Source of the DNA: JBFWUM01 sp050247255
GTDB taxonomy: Bacteria > Acidobacteriota > Vicinamibacteria > Vicinamibacterales > UBA2999
Assembly (NCBI GenBank): GCA_050247255.1
Contig: JBFWUM010000002.1
Span: 134,506-198,505 of the forward strand
Direction: 5' to 3'
Length of the DNA: 64,000 bases
In this document: positions 18,176-26,473 of the stretch, in pieces
Numbering within the stretch: the stretch's first letter is position 1
Layout of the letters: every line of letters starts with the position of its first letter
Program-made: the position numbers and the translations under genes
Notes under the pieces: model-generated
The model's database searches: none
What the model was told of the DNA's origin: nothing
What the model saw: only the letters and a program-made list of their open reading frames with translations

Positions 18176-18516
18176 CACGGCAGCTCGCGCCGCATCTCCG
18201 CGATCGCCTGCTCGACGGCGTCGAGCTCGCCGGCACCGAGGCCCGCGACCTCGCGACAGGCGGCCACGGCCGCGGCGAGATCCTGCAGCAGGAGCGTCGC
18301 GGTGAGCCGATCGCCGGCGTCCCAATCGGCGCCGCTGCGCTGCGCGAGCTCGCCGCCCGCCGCGCGCAGGCGGTCGGCCAGCGCTGCCAGTCGATCGAGC
18401 GGTGTGCCGCCGTCAGCCGCAGGCGGCGTCGCGATCGTCGTCGCCGTCTGCGGCGGCTCTCGCTCTGCGAGCAGCGCCTCGAGCCGCGCGATGCGCGCGG
18501 CGAGCGTGTTCTCCAC
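18175..18516 (-). CDS. Small coiled-coil protein of unknown function
   Basis: GTG at 18516 is chosen because an earlier start would run into the divergent gene at 18539. The 113-residue product begins VENTLAARIARLEALLAERE, a heptad-patterned helix. A short proline/threonine linker follows, then a helical stretch LDRLAALADRLRAAGGELA and an acidic helical C-terminus (LDAVEQAIAEMRREL). There is no signal peptide or membrane segment. The stop overlaps the start of the small membrane protein next on this strand, so the two are probably made together. No known family; a structural or partner-binding role is a guess. Confidence 0.6.
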   Translation of the reverse strand: MENTLAARIARLEALLAEREPPQTATTIATPPAADGGTPLDRLAALADRLRAAGGELAQRSGADWDAGDRLTATLLLQDLAAAVAACREVAGLGAGELDAVEQAIAEMRRELP

Positions 18517-18538
18517 CGCACGGTAGTATATAGAGCGC

Positions 18539-18967
18539 GTGAACAGCCTGCTGCATGCGATCGGGCTTGTCCGGACGCCGGTGCTCGCCGCCGCCGAGGA
18601 GCGGGTACGCAAGGCGGAGGCCCGTCTCGCGCGCCTGGCCGAGCAGCTGGAGACGGCCAAGGGTGAATCGCGCGCCTGGAAGGCCAAGGCCGAGGATGCG
18701 GAGCGGCGCGCGGCGGATCTCGCCCGTGAACTGGCCCACCAGACCGAGCGGCTCGAGAAGACGCGGGCCGACCTGGCGCATCACGTCGACGCGCGCGCGC
18801 GCCTCCGCCAGCGCATCACCGACACCGATCGCGACCTCGCCGTCGCCCGCGATCATCTGATGGCCATCGAAGTGAAGCTCGACATCCTCGAGGGCGCCGC
18901 CAACGTCCTCGACGCGCGCACCCGCGGACTCGCCGCGCCGGCCCCGGAGGGCGATGGCGCTGCCTGA
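18539..18967 (+). CDS. Coiled-coil protein of unknown function
   Basis: Start GTG 18539, only 22 bases from the divergent coiled-coil gene. Almost the whole 142-residue protein is one long charged helix: from EERVRKAEARLARLAEQLE through DAERRAADLARELAHQTE to LAVARDHLMAIEVKLDILEG, with an alanine/proline tail. The 3' end overlaps the following glycosyltransferase gene by 14 bases. Stand-alone coiled coils next to ABC-exporter genes can act as scaffolds or length rulers (the coiled coil of WbdD is the known precedent). That role is an inference here. Several enzymes at 33766-44713 carry similar N-terminal helices. Confidence 0.65.
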   Translation: MNSLLHAIGLVRTPVLAAAEERVRKAEARLARLAEQLETAKGESRAWKAKAEDAERRAADLARELAHQTERLEKTRADLAHHVDARARLRQRITDTDRDLAVARDHLMAIEVKLDILEGAANVLDARTRGLAAPAPEGDGAA

Positions 18968-19985
18968 CGCCGCGCCGTACCTGTCGATCGTCCTCACCGG
19001 CCGCAACGACGGCTACGGCGTCGACTTCAACGATCGGCTGTTCCGGACGCTCGCCTTCAACCACCGCGAACTGGACGCGCGGGGCATCAGCCACGAATTC
19101 GTCTTTGTCGAATGGGCGCCGGTGGCCGGGGCGCCGACGCTGTTCGAGGTCGTCCGCGACGCGGTGCCGTCGCTTCGGCGCGACGCGGTGCGCTGGTTGC
19201 TCGTCGACGCGGCGTTCCAGGACGCGCTGTCGCTCAACCCGCGCCTCAAGTACCTGGAGTACGTGGCCAAGAACGTCGGCATCCGCCGCGCCGCCGGCCG
19301 CTTCGTGCTGGCCAGCAACTGCGACATCTATCTTGGGCGCCGCGTCCTCGACGTGCTGCAGGAGCAGGCGCTGTCGCCGCGGTGCGTCTACCGCGCGGCG
19401 CGCCACGACTTGAAACTCTCGATCGATCAGTCACACCTCGACTGGGCGGCACTCGAGGATCCGCGAAACCTGGACGGGCCGCCGCGCCAGCTGACGCTGC
19501 CGTACATGGCGGGAGGGACCGGCGACTTCCTGCTGCTCGACCGCGCCACGTTCCACGAGCTGCGCGGCTTCAATGAGATCTACCGGCTGGTGCGCGCCGG
19601 CATCGATCGCAACTTCGTCGTCAAGGCGCTGTCGAGCGGGGTGCCGCTCGCCGACATCGGCGGCCCCGTGTATCACGTCAACCATGTCGGCACGTTCCGC
19701 GTCGCCAGCCGGTCGTCGGCGCATGCCGTGGGCAATGCGACGTCGGCCGGGGAGCGCTGGAGCCCGAACGCCGTGGCCTATCAGAACCCGGCATCGTGGG
19801 GCCTCGGCGAGGCACGGGACGAGCCGCTCGCCGACGGCTGCCGGCGCCTGCGGTTCTCGTGGGACGCCGTGCCGCCGCTCGTCGACCTGCGCGGCATCGT
19901 CCTGCCGCTGGTCCGCCCCGACCGGGTGCCGCCGGACGCTGTGGGAGAATCGAACGGCGGTCCGGACGCGGCCGCGACCACGTAA
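18954..19985 (+). CDS. Glycosyltransferase-like protein (GT2/GT-A type)
   Basis: ATG 18954 gives 343 residues. The start PYLSIVLTGRNDGYGVDFNDRL is the first strand and nucleotide loop of a GT-A fold, in the RNDGYG form seen in polysaccharide-locus proteins. GRFVLASNCDIYLG carries the DXD-like metal site (NCD), and GGTGDFLLLDRATFHELRGFNE is the acceptor-loop segment typical of GT2 enzymes. No membrane helix is found. It lies directly upstream of the Wzt gene, sharing one base with it, so it probably extends or caps the chain exported by Wzm/Wzt. Donor sugar unknown. Confidence 0.75.
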   Translation: MALPDAAPYLSIVLTGRNDGYGVDFNDRLFRTLAFNHRELDARGISHEFVFVEWAPVAGAPTLFEVVRDAVPSLRRDAVRWLLVDAAFQDALSLNPRLKYLEYVAKNVGIRRAAGRFVLASNCDIYLGRRVLDVLQEQALSPRCVYRAARHDLKLSIDQSHLDWAALEDPRNLDGPPRQLTLPYMAGGTGDFLLLDRATFHELRGFNEIYRLVRAGIDRNFVVKALSSGVPLADIGGPVYHVNHVGTFRVASRSSAHAVGNATSAGERWSPNAVAYQNPASWGLGEARDEPLADGCRRLRFSWDAVPPLVDLRGIVLPLVRPDRVPPDAVGESNGGPDAAATT

Positions 19986-21259
19986 TGGACAGTCTGGTCG
20001 TCGAAGGTCTCAGCAAGCGCTATTTCCGCAGCGGCCGTCCCGCCGGCAGGTCGGGCCGATCGTTCCGCGAGCGGTTGCGCGGCCTGGTCCGGCGACCGGC
20101 GGAGGACGCCGAGCGGGCCGAGCAGGAATTCTGGGCGCTCAGGAACGTCTCGTTCCGCACGCAGCCGGGGACGATCCTCGGCGTCATCGGCGCCAACGGC
20201 GCCGGCAAGACGACGCTGTTGAAGGTGCTGGCGCGGGTGATTGCGCCGACCTCCGGCCGGGTGGTCGGCCGCGGCCGGGTGGTCTCGCTGCTCGAGCTCG
20301 GCGCCGGCTTCGATCCGGATCTGACCGCGGACGAGAACATCCTGATGAACGCGGCGATGGTCGGCATCTCGCGGCACGAGGCGATGCGGCGGATGGACGA
20401 CATCATCGCCTTCGCCGAGGTCGACAAGTTCCTCGACACGCCGCTGAAGCACTACTCGAGCGGGATGTACCTGCGGCTGGCGTTCTCGGCGGCGATCAAC
20501 ATGGACCCGCAGATCCTGCTGGCCGACGAGATCCTGGCCGTCGGCGACCAGGTGTTCCAGGAGCGGTGCCTGGAACGCGTGGCCGAGGCGGGGCGCCAGG
20601 GGCTCACCGTGCTGTTCGTCTCGCACGACATGGACGCCATCCTGCGCGTCTGCAACCGCGTCATCTGGATCAACGGCGGTGAAGTCATCCGCGACGGCGA
20701 GCCGGAGGCGGTCGTCGACGAGTACCAGCAGGCGACCTGGGCGCGCGCCGACGCGATTGCGACCGAGCGGGGCCGCCGCGCCAACCGCATGGCGGCCATC
20801 ACCGCCGTCCGCCTGGTCAACGCCAGCGGCCGCGAGATCGGCGGCGCGCCGACCGATGAAGACGTCTACGTGAAGATTCTGCTGAACGCGCTGCGGCGCA
20901 AGCAGCTGGTGCGGCCGAGCATCGACGTGACCACGCGGGGCCACCTGCTGTTCCGCGCGTCCGACGACACGCGTCGCCTGCTGCGCGAGGAGGGCCTCTA
21001 CGAGATCCTGGTCCGGTTGCCGGCGAACCTCCTGGCGGAGACCACCTACACCGTGAGCATCAACCTGCTGATGTCCAGCGACCGCGAGGGCGCGGAGTTT
21101 CCGTTGACCTTCTACAACGCCCTGACCTTCATGGCGTACTCGAGCGAACAGCACGAGGAGACCATCGTCAGCGGGAACAAGCGGCTCGAGCGGGCGCCGC
21201 TCATCGCCCCCAGGCTCGACTGGGCACACCGGAAGATCGAGGATGCTGTTAGCGCTTAG
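19985..21259 (+). CDS. wzt: ABC transporter ATP-binding protein with glycan-recognition C-terminal domain
   Basis: ATG 19985 overlaps the upstream stop by one base; 424 residues. Walker A is GANGAGKT (69-76), the signature SSGM lies at about 158-161, Walker B ILLADE at 177-182 and the switch His at 213. The loop HYSSGMYLRL is characteristic of Wzt/KpsT/TagH exporters. Residues from about 255 onward form a second beta-rich domain (VYVKILLNALRRK, YTVSINLLM) like the carbohydrate-binding domain of Wzt O9a, which reads the non-reducing terminal modification of the polymer. It powers export through the Wzm permease gene, which it overlaps by 17 bases. Placement of wzt before wzm is reversed relative to the E. 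coli order. Confidence 0.92.
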   Translation: MDSLVVEGLSKRYFRSGRPAGRSGRSFRERLRGLVRRPAEDAERAEQEFWALRNVSFRTQPGTILGVIGANGAGKTTLLKVLARVIAPTSGRVVGRGRVVSLLELGAGFDPDLTADENILMNAAMVGISRHEAMRRMDDIIAFAEVDKFLDTPLKHYSSGMYLRLAFSAAINMDPQILLADEILAVGDQVFQERCLERVAEAGRQGLTVLFVSHDMDAILRVCNRVIWINGGEVIRDGEPEAVVDEYQQATWARADAIATERGRRANRMAAITAVRLVNASGREIGGAPTDEDVYVKILLNALRRKQLVRPSIDVTTRGHLLFRASDDTRRLLREEGLYEILVRLPANLLAETTYTVSINLLMSSDREGAEFPLTFYNALTFMAYSSEQHEETIVSGNKRLERAPLIAPRLDWAHRKIEDAVSA

Positions 21260-22160
21260 GCGCCTCTTCGGCGGTGCGGGGGCGGTGGACGCCGACGATG
21301 TCGGCCCCGACGGCCGCCGGCTCCCCAAGTGGGTCATCGAGCCGGTCCGGCTCGGCATCGTTGCGCGGGCGCAGGAATTGTGGCGCTACCGCCGCATGCT
21401 CTGGTTCTTCTCGGTGCGCGCGATCAAGGCCCGCTACGAGGGAACCACGCTCGGCATCTTCTGGCTGTTCGCCCGCCCGCTGATGCCGATCGTCATCAGC
21501 ACCTTCATCTTCGGGCGGCTGTTGAGCGTGCCGTCAGAGGGCATTCCCTACTTCCTGTTCTTCCTGACCGGCTCGTCCTGCTGGCGCGTCTTCGAGCGAT
21601 CGGTGCTGCTGGTGACCCGCAGCCTCGAACAGCAGCGGGGGCTGATCAAGAAGGTGTACTTCCCGCGCCTGGCTGCGCCGATCTCGTCGGTGGCGCCAGG
21701 GGTTGCCGAATTCCTGGTCCTGCTTGGCCTCTTTCTCGGCGCCATCGTCTTCTACTGGTGGAAGGACGGCATCTTCTACATGCGGCTCGGCCTGCCGACG
21801 CTGGCGGCCATCGGCGCGATCGCGCTGACCATCCTGACCGCACTCGCCGTCGGGCTGTGGACGGCGATCTGGCAGGTCCGCCACAAGGAACTGAAGTACT
21901 CCATCCGCTACGTGCTGCAGTTCTGGTTCTACGTGACGCCCGTGATCTACCCGCTGTCGACGGTGCCCGAGCAGTACCAGTTCCTGCTGTACCTCAACCC
22001 GATGGCGCCGTTCGTGGAGCTCTACAAGTGGGCGATGCTCGGCATCGGCGACTTCTCGCTGCCGGCCCTGGCGATCGGCCTGGCGGTGATGGGAGCGGTG
22101 CTGAGCGGAGGACTCCTGTACTTCAGCCGCTCCGAGGCCGCATCCGTCGATCGCCTCTGA
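21243..22160 (+). CDS. wzm: ABC-2 type polysaccharide export permease
   Basis: 305 residues from ATG 21243. An N-terminal amphipathic stretch (ELWRYRRMLWFFSVRAIKARYEGTTLG, residues about 38-64) leads into six hydrophobic segments, with FWLFARPLMPI after the first interfacial helix and FWFYVTPVIYPL plus LNPMAPFVELYKWAMLG before the last helices. All are hallmarks of Wzm/KpsM/TagG permeases. With the ATPase it forms the inner-membrane channel for completed undecaprenyl-linked polymer. Its stop lies 7 bases from the stop of a convergent gene; I see no strong terminator between them. Confidence 0.92.
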   Translation: MLLALRRLFGGAGAVDADDVGPDGRRLPKWVIEPVRLGIVARAQELWRYRRMLWFFSVRAIKARYEGTTLGIFWLFARPLMPIVISTFIFGRLLSVPSEGIPYFLFFLTGSSCWRVFERSVLLVTRSLEQQRGLIKKVYFPRLAAPISSVAPGVAEFLVLLGLFLGAIVFYWWKDGIFYMRLGLPTLAAIGAIALTILTALAVGLWTAIWQVRHKELKYSIRYVLQFWFYVTPVIYPLSTVPEQYQFLLYLNPMAPFVELYKWAMLGIGDFSLPALAIGLAVMGAVLSGGLLYFSRSEAASVDRL

Positions 22161-22167
22161 TTCGGGT

Positions 22168-23580
22168 TCAGTGCGGGTCCAGGTTCGTCAGCCAGGCCGG
22201 ATCCGTGTCGGCCGCCGGGGCGGGCATGGCCAGCATCTCGGCGCGGAACCGTTCGACGAACCGCCAATCGACTTTTTCCTGCCCCTGGTCGTCGGTGGCC
22301 AGCACGTCGTACACGCGCTCCCAGTCGCGGCGCACCTTCACCGCCTCCTGCCGCATGTCGATGGCGAACGCCGAGGCACGGACGGCCCAGCCGCAGGAGA
22401 TCACCGCGATTGTGCCGAGGACGAGCGCGGCGCGCCCCAGCGTGACGGGCCGCGCGTCATGGTCGGCAGCCAGCAGGTGGAGCGCGGCGAAGAGCGCCAG
22501 CGGGTAGAAGACCGCACCGCCGCTCACCGTCACGTCCTTCAGGTACGGGTAGCTGATGACCGCGTTGGCGGCGACCACTGCGGCGGCGACCAGGAACAGC
22601 CGGTCATGATGGGTGAGGGACCAACCGCGCCAGGCCGTCCGTCGCCGCCACGCATACCACCCGAGGACCAGCGTCGACAGCGTCGACACGACCACGTTCA
22701 GCAGCGTGCCCGACTCGAGCGTGCCGTCCCGGACCTCCCGAACCAGCACGAAGACGCCGGCGCGAGGCTCCGAGAACAGGACCGACGCCGCCGCCGCGGC
22801 GACGTTGTAGGCGTAGTAGGGGAGCGGGTTGTCGCCGAACATCGCGACCAGCTCCGGCGGTTCGTAGGTGCGCAGGCCGAAGCCGGATCCCCGCTCGGTC
22901 AGCCCCGGCGCGCCGACGTCGAACACGACAAACCGCAGGGCGAGATAGCCCACGACGAGGACGGTGCCGGCCATGACGGCGCGGCCGGACACGCCCCGCC
23001 AGCCGACGAGGAACGCCGACGCGAGGCAGACCCAGACGAGCAGGCCGAGCTCGTTGGCCATCACCGCATAGACGAGCAGCAGCAGCGCCGCCGCGTCCCG
23101 CCACCACGCCCGCCGCTCGCCGGCGGCCAGCACCGTCGCACCGACGCAGATGGCCGGGATGAGCAGCTTGATGTTCAAGTCGGTTTCGCGGGCGGCCTCG
23201 TGCACCGGGTGCATGCCGAGGATCGCGGCGAGCGCCAGCGTGGCCAGGGCGGCCGCGAGCGCTGTCCGCACGCGCATCAGGTGCACGGCGCCGAGCAGCA
23301 GCGCCAGGAACATCAGGACGTGCAGGGTGCGGAAGGCGGCGAACTCACGCCCGGCCGCAGCGTCGAACACGAGCTTCGACGTCGCCCGGCTGGCGGGCCG
23401 CATGAAGCCCGACTGGTTCATCGTGTCGAGAAACAGCGTTGTTGCCGAGGGCTCGAGCGGAAGACCGAGCAGCGTGTTGTCCTGGTACGGGAGCGGTACC
23501 CGGAACAGGAGCAGCGCCACGGCTGCCGTCAGGATCAGGGCCGCCGCGTACGCGACGGCGGCCGGGCGGGTTGTTGACAT
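22168..23580 (-). CDS. Large multi-pass membrane protein, GT-C-like
   Basis: ATG at 23580 (MSTTRPAAVAYAAAL) is chosen; the longer upstream frame runs through the divergent gene. The 470-residue protein has about eleven hydrophobic segments, a polar loop after the first helix (PYQDNTLLGLPLEPSAT) and a short soluble tail ending near DTDPAWLTNLD. The layout, with acidic loop residues early on, is like GT39/GT-C glycosyltransferases, but I cannot point to a diagnostic motif. Its start codon is only 9 bases from that of the divergent small membrane protein at 23590, so the two genes probably share control and may form a pair. Confidence 0.65.
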   Translation of the reverse strand: MSTTRPAAVAYAAALILTAAVALLLFRVPLPYQDNTLLGLPLEPSATTLFLDTMNQSGFMRPASRATSKLVFDAAAGREFAAFRTLHVLMFLALLLGAVHLMRVRTALAAALATLALAAILGMHPVHEAARETDLNIKLLIPAICVGATVLAAGERRAWWRDAAALLLLVYAVMANELGLLVWVCLASAFLVGWRGVSGRAVMAGTVLVVGYLALRFVVFDVGAPGLTERGSGFGLRTYEPPELVAMFGDNPLPYYAYNVAAAAASVLFSEPRAGVFVLVREVRDGTLESGTLLNVVVSTLSTLVLGWYAWRRRTAWRGWSLTHHDRLFLVAAAVVAANAVISYPYLKDVTVSGGAVFYPLALFAALHLLAADHDARPVTLGRAALVLGTIAVISCGWAVRASAFAIDMRQEAVKVRRDWERVYDVLATDDQGQEKVDWRFVERFRAEMLAMPAPAADTDPAWLTNLDPH

Positions 23581-23589
23581 GAGCGCTCG

Positions 23590-24138
23590 ATGCTGACTGG
23601 TGGCGGACGCCGGTTGTGGCGCGCTGTCATCCGCGTCGCCGTGCCGGCGACGGTGGCGACGGCAGGCGCGGCGGCGCTGTTTGCCGTCACTATAACGGCG
23701 CCCGCCGTGTCGATCAACGTACGGTGGGCACCTGAGTTGTCGCAGCGCGACCGCGTCGATCTCGAGCAGCGCTTCGGGTTGGCGTCGGGTAGCCGCCGCG
23801 AGGGTACCACCTATCAGTACCAACTGCTCGATCCGTCATCGAGCAACATCCGCGCCCTCGTCGAACACCCGGCGGTCGATGACACCGCGAACCTGCATCG
23901 CACGGCGTTCCGCCCGCCGCTGCGCCAGTACCGGCCGTTCCTCGTCGCGACGCGCGCCATGCTCGCCGGTGTGGCGGCCGGCCTGGTATGGGCGTTCGGC
24001 CCGGCCGTCGTCCGCCGCGCGCGACGACCGGTGCGGCTGACCTCCCGCGCGGTCGTGGCAGCCGCGGGTGCCGCACCGTGGGCGCTGATCGGCGCCGCCC
24101 TCCTCTTCATCCTGGCTGCCGCAGCCGGACTGCTGTAG
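23590..24138 (+). CDS. Small two-helix membrane protein of unknown function (paralogue of the 17657 gene)
   Basis: 182 residues from ATG 23590. A basic N-terminus and membrane helix (about 15-35) precede an extracytoplasmic domain starting INVRWAPELSQRDRVDLEQRF and containing QYQLLDPSS and HPAVDDTANL; a second helix, a basic loop and a third hydrophobic segment follow. The domain aligns with little gapping to the protein at 17657-18175 (shared VRWA, LS, LLD, HP-x-VDDT). Function is unknown. Position beside a GT-C-like membrane gene suggests an accessory subunit of a membrane glycosyltransferase; that is inference. Confidence 0.65.
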   Translation: MLTGGGRRLWRAVIRVAVPATVATAGAAALFAVTITAPAVSINVRWAPELSQRDRVDLEQRFGLASGSRREGTTYQYQLLDPSSSNIRALVEHPAVDDTANLHRTAFRPPLRQYRPFLVATRAMLAGVAAGLVWAFGPAVVRRARRPVRLTSRAVVAAAGAAPWALIGAALLFILAAAAGLL

Positions 24139-24148
24139 CCGGCCGTGA

Positions 24149-24177
24149 TTGCTCCGGCGGCCGCCGCTCCCTAGAAT
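24149..24177 (+). promoter_or_regulatory. Candidate sigma-70 promoter before the aminotransferase gene
   Basis: TTGCTC (24149-24154) and TAGAAT (24172-24177) are separated by exactly 17 bases. Transcription would start near 24184, after the annotated ATG at 24176, which overlaps the -10 hexamer. If the promoter is real, translation may begin leaderless at the in-frame TTG 24185. Confidence 0.4.
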
Positions 24178-25351
24178 GAATCGATTGCCCGTCCGCGCGA
24201 CGTTCCTGCCGTACCACCAGCCGTTGATCGACGCCGCCGACGAAGCTGCCGTCGTCGATACCCTGCGCTCCGGGTGGCTGACCACCGGGCCGAAGACCAA
24301 GCGCTTCGAGCAGGTGCTCGCCGGTTACACCGGTGCCGCGCACTGTGTCGCGTTGAACTCGTGCACCGCGGCGCTGCACCTTGCCCTCGAGGCGGTAGGC
24401 GTCGGCCCCGGCGACGAAGTGATCACCTCGCCGATCACCTTCGCCTCGACCGCCAACGTGATCGTGCACCGCGGGGCCACGCCGGTGTTCGTGGATGTCG
24501 AGCCCGACACGCTCAATCTCGACGCCTCGCGCCTCGAGGCGGCGATCTCGCCGCGCACCCGGGCGATCATCCCGGTCGACTTCGCCGGTCACCCCTGCGA
24601 TCTCGACGCGATCCTGGCCATCGCGCGGCGCCACCGCCTGGTCGTCATCGAGGATGCGGCGCACGCCATCGGCGCCGAATACCGGGGCCGCCGGGTCGGC
24701 GGCATCGCCGACCTGACGGCGTTCTCGTTCTACGCCACCAAGAACATCACCAGCGCCGAAGGGGGCGCGCTGACGACGAATAACGCCGAGTGGGCCGAGC
24801 GGGCGGCGATCATGGGACTGCACGGCATCAGCCGCGACGCGTGGAAGCGGTACAGTGCCGAGGGCTATCAGCACTGGGACATCATCGGTGCCGGCTACAA
24901 GTACAACATGCCGGATCTGGCCGGAGCGCTGGTGCTGTCGCAGTTCGAGAAGCTCGACGCCTTCCGGGCGCGCCGCGCCGAGCTCAAGACGCGCATGGAT
25001 GCCCACTTCCGCGACACGCCCGAGCTCTCGATGCCGGCGGAGCGGCCCGACATCCGCCACGCCTACCACCTCTACCCGATCATCCTGCGGACCGAGATGC
25101 TCACCGCCGATCGCGACACGATCATGCAGGCGATCCAGCAGGAGAACATCGGCATCGGCATCCACTTCCGCGCCGTGCACCTGCATCCGTTTTACGTGGA
25201 GAGCTTCGGCTTCCGTCGCGGGATGTTCCCGAACGCCGAGTCCTACTCCGACCGGACGATCTCGCTGCCGCTGTATGCGCGCATGACCGACCGGGACGCC
25301 GATGATGTGGTGGCCGCGGTGCGCGCGGTGCTCGCGCACTATCGCCGATAG
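24176..25351 (+). CDS. PLP-dependent sugar aminotransferase, DegT/ArnB-like
   Basis: 391 residues if ATG 24176 is used; TTG 24185 is a possible alternative because the ATG sits in a candidate -10 box. Motifs: SGWLTTGPKTKRFE, CVALNSCTAALHLALEA, SPITFASTANVI, IEDAAHAIGAEY (Asp160) and FSFYATKNITSAEGG with Lys189 as the PLP lysine. The last motif is the ArnB/WecE-like form, unlike the PglE-like form of the aminotransferase at 13642, so the two probably serve different 4-keto or 3-keto sugars. Expected reaction: glutamate-dependent amination of a nucleotide keto-sugar. The next gene starts six bases after the stop. Confidence 0.9.
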   Translation: MNRLPVRATFLPYHQPLIDAADEAAVVDTLRSGWLTTGPKTKRFEQVLAGYTGAAHCVALNSCTAALHLALEAVGVGPGDEVITSPITFASTANVIVHRGATPVFVDVEPDTLNLDASRLEAAISPRTRAIIPVDFAGHPCDLDAILAIARRHRLVVIEDAAHAIGAEYRGRRVGGIADLTAFSFYATKNITSAEGGALTTNNAEWAERAAIMGLHGISRDAWKRYSAEGYQHWDIIGAGYKYNMPDLAGALVLSQFEKLDAFRARRAELKTRMDAHFRDTPELSMPAERPDIRHAYHLYPIILRTEMLTADRDTIMQAIQQENIGIGIHFRAVHLHPFYVESFGFRRGMFPNAESYSDRTISLPLYARMTDRDADDVVAAVRAVLAHYRR

Positions 25352-25357
25352 GAGCCG

Positions 25358-26473
25358 ATGGCAGACGTCCAGGACCAGAAGACATACGGGTTGCGGCGGG
25401 GGGCCGAGGAGTTCCCGCTGATGCTCGTCATCTCGATCATCTACCCCTGCAATTTCGGCTGCCCGAACTGTCCGTACACCGACGCCAACTCCGAGATTCG
25501 GCAGTTCTACCACCAGCGCCACGGCGATCTGTTTCCAGAGCCGCTGTGGAATCGCCTGGCCGCCGAGTGCGGGGAGTACGGGGCGTGGATGCGCTGTACG
25601 GGCGGTGGCGAACCGATGCTGCACCCGCGGATGGTCGACATGATCGAGTTCGCCAAGGGCAGGGGCGCGCGGGTCTGGATGAACACCAACGGCAGCATGT
25701 TCGGCCCGACGCCGGTCCTGCGCAGCAAGCTCGAGCGCCTGATCACGGCCGGGATCGACCTGATCGAGTTCTCGATGGATGCCGGCGACGCCGAGACCTA
25801 CGCGCAGGTCCGCCCGCCGCACCGCGGCGGGCCGCCTCGCGATCCGCAGAAATGGTGGGGCAATGCCGTGGCCAACGTGCGGGCGGCGCTCGAACTGCGC
25901 GCGCGGCACCGTGCGCCGACGCGCATTGTCGTCTCAGTGATCCGCCAGCAGCAGATCGAGGGCAAGCTCGACGCCGCCGTCGACTTCTGGCTCAAGGACG
26001 TCGGCGTCGACGAGGTGATCACCCGCAAGTTCCTCACCTGGGACGACAATACGCACATCCAGATGGGACGGGCCCTCGACCCGCACCTCTACCAGTCGCA
26101 GCCCACGGAGCCGAAGCAGCCGTGCGTCTGGCCGTTCGAGCGCCTGAATGTCGACACCCTCGGCCGCATCGCGCTGTGCGGGCAGGACATCAGCTTCCGG
26201 ACCGCCGAGCTCTTCCCGAACGCCAACGACGTCTCGATCAGGGAGATCTGGCAGGGCGAGCGCTTCAACTGGTATCGCCGCCTGCACCTCGAGGGGCGCG
26301 GTGCGGAAGCGTTTCCGTGTCGTGGTTGCTCGGCGTGGTTCGCGGGTATTCGTGACTGGGAGCACGGCTGGCTGAAGGTGCTCAAGACGTCCGGCGACCA
26401 CCTCAAGGCGGTGATGAAGCACGACCTCGGCGTGGTGGTCGACATCTACGAGCCTGGGCCCGACGGCCGGTGA
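25358..26473 (+). CDS. Radical SAM/SPASM-type enzyme
   Basis: 371 residues from ATG 25358. The radical SAM cluster motif is C31-x3-C35-x2-C38 (YPCNFGCPNCPY), followed by GGGEPMLHPRM and the IEFSMDAGDAETY strand motif. The C-terminal region holds further cysteines (PCVWPF, LCGQD, FPCRGCS) placed like a SPASM or twitch domain for an auxiliary Fe-S cluster. It should generate a 5'-deoxyadenosyl radical. In polysaccharide loci, relatives are linked to sugar dehydration, epimerisation or methylthiolation, but no substrate can be named. It is coupled (GTGA) to a GNAT acetyltransferase gene downstream. Confidence 0.87.
   Translation: MADVQDQKTYGLRRGAEEFPLMLVISIIYPCNFGCPNCPYTDANSEIRQFYHQRHGDLFPEPLWNRLAAECGEYGAWMRCTGGGEPMLHPRMVDMIEFAKGRGARVWMNTNGSMFGPTPVLRSKLERLITAGIDLIEFSMDAGDAETYAQVRPPHRGGPPRDPQKWWGNAVANVRAALELRARHRAPTRIVVSVIRQQQIEGKLDAAVDFWLKDVGVDEVITRKFLTWDDNTHIQMGRALDPHLYQSQPTEPKQPCVWPFERLNVDTLGRIALCGQDISFRTAELFPNANDVSIREIWQGERFNWYRRLHLEGRGAEAFPCRGCSAWFAGIRDWEHGWLKVLKTSGDHLKAVMKHDLGVVVDIYEPGPDGR

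Noticed and set aside
22150..22175. Bidirectional terminator between the permease and the convergent membrane protein gene
   Set aside because: The 7-base gap has no stem followed by a T-run on either strand.
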